Below, in pieces: positions 57,701 through 64,000 of a stretch of 64,000 bases of DNA; position 1 is the stretch's first letter; each line of letters opens with the position of its first letter. The DNA comes from Brassica napus. Its lineage: Eukaryota > Streptophyta > Magnoliopsida > Brassicales > Brassicaceae. The notes below the pieces were generated by a model. That model did no database searches, had not been told where the DNA came from, and was given only the letters and a program-made list of their open reading frames with translations. A program made the translations under genes and the position numbers. The stretch is from positions 372,001-436,000 of the forward strand of contig NW_026014713.1 in the NCBI RefSeq assembly GCF_020379485.1, written 5' to 3'.

Positions 57701-59175
57701 TCAAGAATGGGACTTGGTATGAGAGTGAGCTGCCTAAAGGGAAGAGAGCAGTGTCATGTAAATGGATATTTACAATCAAGTATAGACCAGATGGGACAGT
57801 TGATAGGAAGAAGACCAGGCTTGTGGCTAGAGGATTTACACAGACATATGGAGAGGACTACATAGACACATTTGCTCCAGTGGCTAAGCTGCACACCATC
57901 CGAATCATCTTATCAATTGCTACCAACCTTGAATGGGGATTGTGGCAAATGGATGTGAAGAATGCATTTCTACAAGGGGAACTTGAAGATGAAGTGTATA
58001 TGCAGCCTCCTCCGGGTCTTGAGAGTCTTGTGAAGCCAGGGAATGTCCTAAGGTTGAAGAAGGCTATCTATGGATTGAAGCAATCACCTAGAGCCTGGTA
58101 TCACAAGCTGAGTACTACACTGAATGGAAAAGGCTTCAGGAAGTCTGAACTAGACCATACTCTGTTCACTCTAAACACAACCTCAGGTATCATCTGTCTA
58201 TTGGTCTATGTTGATGATATTATCATTACTGGTAGTGATAAGGTTGGAATACAAGAAACCAAAGACTATCTCAAATCTGTGTTTGAAATAAAAGATCTTG
58301 GAGAGATGAAATACTTTCTTGGGATTGAGATTTGTAGATCCAAGGAAGGATTATTCATGTCCCAAAGAAAATATACACTTGATCTTTTGAAAGATGCAGA
58401 TAAACTCGGAGGACAAACCGCGAAGATGCCGATGGAAGATGGGTACAAAGTACCAAGAGAGGGGGAGCTTGAAGACAGCAAGCTGTTCCATGACCCTAAG
58501 CTTTATAGGAAGCTAGTGGGTAAGCTAATCTACCTAACAATCACACGACCTGATATCTGCTTTGCTGTGAATCAGGTGAGTCAACACATGCAAGCTCCAA
58601 AGGATCACCATTGGAGAATGGTAGATAGAGTTCTAAGCTACCTCAACGGATCACCAAGCCAAGGAGTCTGGATGGGATGCAATGGGAGTACAGAAGTAGT
58701 TGGCTACTGTGATGCAGATTGGGCTGGAGATAGAGCAGACAGAAGATCTACAACAGGTTACTGCACCTTCATTGGAGGGAACCTTGTGACTTGGAAGAGC
58801 AAGAAGCAGAAGGTGGTCTCTTGTTCTAGTGCGGAGGCAGAGTATAGAGCAATGCTGAAGCTCACTAATGAGTTGGTATGGATCAAGGGGATCTTGAAGC
58901 ACATTGAGATTGAGCAAGTGGCGCCAATGACAATGCATTGTGATAACCAAGCAGCAATCCACATTGCCTCCAACTCAGTCTTCCATGAGAGAACCAAGCA
59001 CATTGAAGTGGATTGTCACAAAGTGAGGCAGATGATAGTTTTGGGAGTGATTCTGCCATGCTACACAAGGAGTGAAGATCAACTGGCTGATGTATTCACA
59101 AAAGCGGCAAGAATGAAGACAATGGAGTCCATCTACATCAGGTTGGGACTCGTTGATCTGTCACCAAGGAGCTGA
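54704..59175 (+). pseudogene. TE15 gag-pol, one-base deletion in gag
   Basis: Gag opens MEDKNKTLTVPVTLKGG with VGSKGLWSH. Near 55213 one T is missing compared with TE7 (QDQVFG then a premature stop at 55220), so the first product is only 172 residues. From 55216 the second frame continues without another break: knuckle CDHCKKLGHKRSQC (about 55435), protease VDSGASHHM, integrase zinc finger and DD35E motifs, RT YVDD, RNase H YCDADWAGD, SSAEAEYRA and HCDNQAA, stop at 59175. One mutation after an apparently recent insertion has inactivated it. Confidence 0.95.
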
Positions 59176-59312
59176 GCCCCTTACTATGAGGTCTTTACTC
59201 TTTTTCCCTCATCAAAGTTTTGTCCCAATGGGTTTTCTTTGGTGAGGTTTTTAATGAGGAAGATCTCATAGTCTCCAAGCTTAGACTTCACAAAGCTAAG
59301 CTTGAGGGGGAG
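59176..59312 (+). promoter_or_regulatory. TE15 3' UTR: three hairpins and polypurine tract
   Basis: Stem 1 is 59183-59195 with 59260-59272, stem 2 is 59207-59217 with 59237-59247, and stem 3 is 59276-59284 with 59296-59304. The arms are the same as in TE7. The polypurine tract is 59304-59312. Confidence 0.8.
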
Positions 59313-59894
59313 TGTTGAGAAGAGTTGAGTATACAAGTGTGAAGTACAAAGGGGTTAAGACTGAAGAGAGTATGTTAAGCATTGGTGTGATGGGAGAGGT
59401 TCATATTGGCGTGACCGTACAAGGCCGTACAAGGCCGTACGGTCCGTACACATTCAGACAAGTGAAACCTTGACCGCGGTTACAAGGAGTTACCCGTGTA
59501 ACTTATGGGAAGAGAAGGGGCTTTGGATGATGAAATGAGACCGTTGGAGGATAAGAGAGGCGCGGCTTTACAGGCTGGCACAGCTGGAAAGGCAAGAGCA
59601 TCTTTGTCCAAGATCCTAGATGCTCCAAGCATGTGGGAACGCTGATTGGCCGAGTTAAAGAGAGCTTATCCTAACCTTGTTGACTTCACATGCTTAGCTC
59701 TCCTTTATGATTTCGAAAACCCTACTGATCTCTCACTATATATTGTAACTCTTGTCATTAATAATAAACATACAGTTCTGAGTTTCCCTTTCTCTTATCA
59801 TACTCTCTCAATCATGATTCTACACTAAACTCTTCATAATCTCTCATAATCTACCCAAGTTCTATCTTAATCATTTCATTCTTAGATTCTTATA
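59313..59894 (+). repeat. TE15 3' LTR
   Basis: 582 bp, one substitution from the 5' copy by eye. Followed by GGCAC and the rest of the TE14 LTR. Confidence 0.96.
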
Positions 59895-59899
59895 GGCAC

Positions 59900-60450
59900 C
59901 AGTTTGTATCATGTATGCGATTGGTTGTGGAGGTCCAAGACAGGCTGGCTACAGCTGGAAAAGAAGAGCAAGACGAGACTATGTATCTGGACAATGAGAT
60001 GGGCAGATACACAAGGCATAAAGGTACTGTCCTGGCCATGCTTTCCCTTATCCAATCAGGCGACCTCAACCAGCTAGTAAAGCCCCAAGACTTAATCTGC
60101 AACGTCCAATTCAAACCAGAAGATCTCCACCCTTCTTACCTTATCCCTTATACTAGGGTTTCTAAGTATTACAAGTTGTAAAGCTCATATATAAGCTGAG
60201 CATGGTCGTGTGTAAAGAACTAAGTGAGTAAGGGGGTTTCCCTTCTCCTTCATGTATCTGAAACACTTATTCTCTCAGTCTCTCTAGTCTCTTAATCTAT
60301 GTTCCTAAGTCTCTTAATCTCTGTTCTTAAGTCTCTTATACACTCTCATCAACCTCTCTTCTAAATCACCTAGAACAAGCTCTAATCATTCTCCATTGGA
60401 GCTTATCCACACACACATACTACAAGAGTAGAGATCTCTTTAAAATCACA
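59900..60450 (+). repeat. TE14 5' LTR, right part
   Basis: 551 bases ending AAAATCACA before the primer binding site. The end resembles the TE2 LTR (CTTATACACTC, TCTCCATTGGAGCTTAT). An ORF at 59915-60181 has no recognisable content. Confidence 0.88.
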
Positions 60451-60468
60451 TGGTATCAGAGCCAGGTT
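60451..60468 (+). other. TE14 primer binding site (initiator tRNA-Met)
   Basis: TGGTATCAGAGCCAGGTT. CAGGTTC pairs with GAACCTG across ATCA, the same hairpin as in TE2. Confidence 0.95.
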
Positions 60469-60649
60469 CATCAGAACCTGAGCTGTAGCTTCCACACAAC
60501 ACCAGCTCTACCCTCAGCTCAAAGCCAAAGCCAAACCTTAAAGACATGTTCATCCGGATCTTGTTTCTTCAAGAGGAAGAAGAAGACTGAAGCCATGGCG
60601 TGTACTCCTTGTCTCTCAGCCGTCCCTAACTGTCCTAATGAAGATTCTC

Positions 60650-60676
60650 ACGGGAAGCAAAGGTGTATGGAGAGGT
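60650..60676 (+). other. gag-like relic in TE14
   Basis: The frame reads TGSKGVWRG, matching VGSKGRWRG at 1751-1777 in TE2 and the VGSKGLWxH motif of autonomous Gags. No open frame continues from it. It is the only coding trace in the visible TE14 interior. Confidence 0.6.
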
Positions 60677-60838
60677 TGAGTTATCCTACCTCTATGGCGC
60701 CTTGCTTCAAGAGCTGTTTCTCATCTGGTTTCCAAAAAGAAAGCCATCTAGAAGTTGGCGTGTAGAAGGCTTGAAGAAAGGAGGGGTTATTTGGGTGGGG
60801 GATACAAGATGGTGGCCATGAACTGAAGGAGAAAGAGA

Positions 60839-61438
60839 TATAAGATTTATAGAAAGAGTTAGAGTGATTTAGAGAATAAGAGAATGAGATTGGATTATGA
60901 AGAGATTAGTGAAGAATCATGATGAACACTCAAGAACAAGAGAGAGAGAATGACTCAAACTGTGTAATCTTTTATTAATGACATGAGTTGATATATATAC
61001 AAGGAGAGATAGCTAGGGTTTGCGAGAATCAGATAGGTTAAGCATGTGTAGTCAAAGGGAGAAGGAGCGCCCATTTCAAACTGTCCAATGGGAGGCTTTA
61101 CACGCTTTTGGCATCAAGGCATCTTGGACAAGATCCTTTCCTCTTTACAGCTGTGCCAGCCTGTCTTGGACTTCCTTTTCTTCCTATTCAACGGTCTGAT
61201 CCATAGGTGCAAGCTCAGGTAACTTCTCTTTCACTTTCCTTTTACTCGGGTGATCATAAGTTCCCTTTGGTTGAGTTAAGGTCGACCATGGTCCGTCCAG
61301 ACTGTACGGCCTGTACGGCCATGTACGGTCTTGTACGGCCTGGTTGATCCTCACTCCCAAAACTCACCCAAGCTGAACCTTCTCTCATGTTCTCCAACTC
61401 CTCCTCTCTTCTCTTCTTATACTCAGCTCTTTTCAACA
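60839..61438 (-). repeat. TE16 3' LTR
   Basis: 600 bp, TG...TA termini. It differs from TE4 at a handful of sites (for example AGAAAGAGTTAGAG, GGCATCAAGGC, TTCCTATTC). Confidence 0.95.
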
Positions 61439-61579
61439 CTCCCCCTCAAGCTTGATCTTAGTGATTGATCAAGCTTGGAAACCATGAGATCTTCCTCATT
61501 AAAAACCTCACCAAGGAAAACCTATTGGGACAAAACCTTGATGAGGGAAAAAGAGTAAAGAGCCCATGGTTAAGGGAAC
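61439..61579 (-). promoter_or_regulatory. TE16 3' UTR: hairpins and polypurine tract
   Basis: Same segment as in TE4 and TE11 with two substitutions: CTTAGTG for CTTGGTG in the loop of stem 3, and CCTATTGGG for CCCATTGGG in the loop of stem 2. No stem arm is broken. Confidence 0.75.
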
Positions 61580-64000
61580 TCAGCCACTTGTTGTGAGATC
61601 AATGAGCCCTAGCCTGATGTGGATGGACTCCATGGTCTTTTGCCTTGCAGCTTTGGTGAAGACATCAGCTAACTGATCTTCACTTCTGGTATAGCATGGC
61701 AAGATCACTCCCAAGACTATCATCTGCCTCACCTTATGACAATCCACTTCAATGTGCTTGGTTCTTTCATGAAACACCGAGTTGGAGGCTATGTGGATGG
61801 CGGCTTGGTTATCACAATGCATAGTCATAGGTGTAGCTTGCTCAATTCCCAAATGCTTCAAGATCCCCTTGATCCATACCAACTCGTTGGTGAGCTTCAG
61901 CATTGCCCTATACTCAGCCTCAGCACTTGAGCACGATACCACCTTCTGCTTCTTGCTCTTCCATGTCACTAGATTTCCTCCAATGAAGGTGCAATAGCCT
62001 GTGGTTGATCTCCTATCAGCTCGATCACCAGCCCAATCAGCATCACAGTACCCAACGACTTCAGTACTCTTGTTGCATCCTAACCAGACTCCTAGACCGG
62101 CTGATCCATTCAGATACATCAAGAGCCTCTCCACCATGCGCCAATGATGTTCCTTTGGTACTTGCATGTGTTGGCTTACCTGATTCACAGCAAAACAGAT
62201 ATCAGGACGTGTGATTGTTAAGTATATGAGCTTACCCACTAGCTTCCTATAAAGCTTGGGATCATGGAACAGCTTGCTGTCCTCAAGCTCCCCCTCACGT
62301 GGAACCTTATACCCATCCTCCATGGGCATTTTGGCTATCTTCCCTCCTAGCACACCTGCATCTTTCAAAAGATCAAGTGCATACTTTCTTTGAGACATGA
62401 ATAGGCCTTCCTTGGATCTACATATCTCAATCCCAAGGAAGTATTTCATTTCTCCCAAGTCTTTGATTTCAAAAACAGATTTGAGAAACTCTTTTGTTTC
62501 TCTTATCCCAATCTTATCACTACCTGTTATGATGATATCATCAACATACACAAGTAGACAGATGATACCTGATGGAGTAGTAAGAGTGAAGAGAGTGTGG
62601 TCCAACTCAGACTTCCTGAAGCCACGCCCATTCAGAGTGGTGCTGAGTTTGTTGTACCAGGCTCTAGGGGATTGTTTCAAACCATAGATAGCCTTCTTTA
62701 GTCTTAGAACATTCCCAGGCTTCACAAGACCTTCTAAGCCTGGTGGAGGATACATATAGACTTCATCTTCTAACTCTCCTTGAAGGAATGCATTCTTCAC
62801 ATCCATCTGCCACAACTCCCACTCAAGATTCACAGCCAAGGACAATACTATCCTGATGGTGTGTAACTTAGCAACAGGAGCAAATGTATCTATGTAGTCC
62901 TCTCCATATGTTTGAGTGTATCCTCTAGCCACCAATCTTGTCTTTCTCCTATCAATCTGTCCATTTGGCAAGTACTTGATGGTGAATATCCATCTACTTG
63001 TAACAGCCCTCTTCCCTTTGGGAGTTCACTTTCAAACCAAGTGTCATTCTTAATCATTGCATTTGCTTCATCTCCAACCGACTCCTTCCATTCCTCATGC
63101 ATCATAGCCTCTTCATATGATCTTGGCACAAAGCTCTCATCTAAGCTTGTCATGAAGGCGCAATGATCAGATGGGAAATGGGCAAAGGAACACACTGCTT
63201 GGGAGGGATGCTCCACAGCCTGGGCATTGTAGTACACTCTCGTGTTTACCCAGTTGGAAGCATCCTTCTTCAACCGTGTGCTTCTCCTTAGTGGTGCTTC
63301 AGCCGGGACATTATCCCTTGATGAGACTGGTTCTTGCTGTTCTTCTTGCTGTTGCACATTGTCTTCCTCTTCTTGTAAACTTTCTTCAGGTTCTGGTTCA
63401 CCCATTGCCTCAACCCCTTCATCTTGCATCATCACACACTGATCAGGGTCTCTCAAGCCTTCTTCTGGATGGCTTGCTTCTTCAGTTTCATTCCCCCTCT
63501 CATGATTAGAGTGGGATGTTCCTTCAGCTTCAGGAGAACTAGATGTGTTCCGTCCTCCTTGATCCTGGGTTAGATTGATCCCAAGACCTTCCAATATGAT
63601 CCTAAGGCTCGCAGCCTTATCAGAATCCCGAGATAGATCTTTCAAATCCTCCCAGCTCCGCTCTTCATAGTATCCCTTACTCTCCATGAATTTTACTTCT
63701 CTAGATACATGTACTCTTCTTGTCTTTGGATCAATGCACTTGTATCCCTTCTGAGATGATGAGTATCCAATGAACATAGTTCTTATACTCTTTGGCTCAA
63801 GCTTGTTTCTCATCTCTCCCGGTACCATCACATAGCTTACACAACCAAACACTCTCAAGTGGTTTAGGGATGGCTTGATCTTGTTAAGAACTTCAAATGG
63901 AGACTGATCTTGCAACACTCTGGTCGGTATCCTATTAATCAGATAGCACGCAGACATGACTGCATCACTCCAATACCTCTTAGGAACATTGCTTTGAAAC
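61580..64000 (-). pseudogene. TE16 pol (partial), one-base deletion before RT
   Basis: From the right edge the minus-strand frame carries the integrase C-terminal region (FIGYSSSQKGYKCIDP), the acidic linker and RRSTRLKKDASNW up to SELPKG. There, near 63014-63016, one C is missing compared with TE4 (CCC for CCCC). The next frame restores RT with QMDVKNAFLQGE and YVDD, and RNase H to the stop at 61580-61582. One residue of the linker also differs (PEPEES for PEPGES). Without the deletion this copy would match TE4 almost exactly. Confidence 0.94.

Larger units (their letters stand above)
54030..59894 (+). mobile_element. TE15: copia element with a gag frameshift
   Basis: 5865 bp: LTRs 54030-54611 and 59313-59894 (582 bp each, one substitution near 54267 and 59550), primer binding site 54612, gag-pol 54704-59175 with one frameshift, polypurine tract 59304. 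Perfect TSD GGCAC (54025-54029 and 59895-59899) in the TE14 LTR. Sister family of TE7. Confidence 0.96.
53695..60838 (+). mobile_element. TE14: non-autonomous element, relative of TE2, hosting TE15 and TE16
   Basis: Own sequence is 53695-54029, 59900-60838 and, beyond TE16, outside the window. The 5' LTR is about 886 bp when rejoined, and a primer binding site lies at 60451. The first 370 bases of interior align with the TE2 interior (leader, gag-like relic and the AAGAAAGGAGGGG stretch) but have diverged clearly, so the two are not recent copies of each other. TSD copy CGTTG at 53690-53694; partner not visible. Confidence 0.88.
60839..64000 (-). mobile_element. TE16: third copy of the TE4/TE11 family, cut by window end
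   Basis: Minus strand: 3' LTR 61438-60839, polypurine tract 61447-61439, pol from 64000 to 61580. The left flank AGAGA (60834-60838) is the likely TSD; its partner is outside. It inserted in the TE14 interior. Nearly identical to TE4 and TE11 apart from a few bases and one deletion. Confidence 0.94.

Noticed and set aside
59915..60181. ORF of 88 codons in the TE14 LTR, and 53837-54190 in its other part
   Set aside because: Both lie wholly in LTR sequence interrupted by TE15 and have no motif.
1..64000. Ty3/gypsy or endogenous virus origin, or an env-like gene
   Set aside because: Integrase precedes RT in every copy (copia order), and the pol stop is followed within about 150 bases by the polypurine tract, leaving no room for env.

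Overview
The window is eukaryotic and almost certainly from a flowering plant. It consists wholly of Ty1/copia-type LTR retrotransposons nested inside one another. Every autonomous copy has the order gag, aspartic protease, integrase, reverse transcriptase, RNase H, and a primer binding site TGGTATCAGAGCCAGGTT complementary to plant initiator tRNA-Met. No host gene, tRNA, rRNA, CRISPR array or bacterial-type operon was found. Such dense nesting is typical of pericentromeric or other heterochromatic DNA. The species and the copia lineage cannot be fixed from sequence alone.

I number the elements TE1-TE16. The outermost visible host is TE10, an antisense LTR piece of a non-autonomous family (39552-39597 and 51533-51667). 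It was hit by TE9 (+, only its 3' end is visible, 38093-39551), TE11 (+, 39598-51532) and TE13 (+, from 51668). TE9 was hit by TE3 (-), whose LTR ends at 38092. The rest of TE3 is scattered leftward because six elements landed in it: TE8 (31718-37267), TE7 (25461-31328), TE5 (12668-24919), TE4 (-, 6523-12450), TE2 (562-4594) and TE1 (only the end of its 3' LTR, 1-555). TE5 was then split by TE6 (15609-21761). TE11 carries TE12 (39750-45749) in its 5' LTR. TE13 was cut by TE14 (from 53695), which carries TE15 (54030-59894) in its 5' LTR and TE16 (-, from 60839) in its interior. The deepest chain is TE10 > TE9 > TE3 > TE5 > TE6. Nine insertions have both target site duplications (TSDs) in the window: eight match at 5 bp and TE6 matches at 4 bp. 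The nest is therefore real biology rather than an assembly accident.

Five copies encode an uninterrupted gag-pol of about 1490-1520 residues (TE4, TE6, TE7, TE11, TE12), although TE6 has lost the last cysteine of its Gag zinc knuckle. TE5 has a nonsense codon. TE3, TE15 and TE16 have single-base frameshifts. TE8 has a complete pol but a decayed gag. TE9 and TE13 are cut by later insertions. TE2 and TE14 belong to a non-autonomous family with long LTRs and no gag-pol, presumably mobilised in trans. Paired LTRs differ by zero to two or so bases by eye, so most insertions are young. TE4 and TE11 have apparently identical proteins.

The most interesting signal not explained by standard annotation is in the roughly 140-nt 3' untranslated segment between the pol stop and the polypurine tract. 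Three consecutive inverted repeats occur there in every element whose 3' end is visible, including the coding-less TE2. Their arms change in a compensating way between families, which points to a conserved RNA structure. Other leads are clusters of CCGTAC boxes in the LTRs that resemble SBP/SPL transcription factor sites, a perfect 32-bp palindrome in the TE8 LTR where the other families have those boxes, mosaic (recombinant) pol genes, LTRs ending in TA instead of CA, and a second polypurine tract inside TE2.
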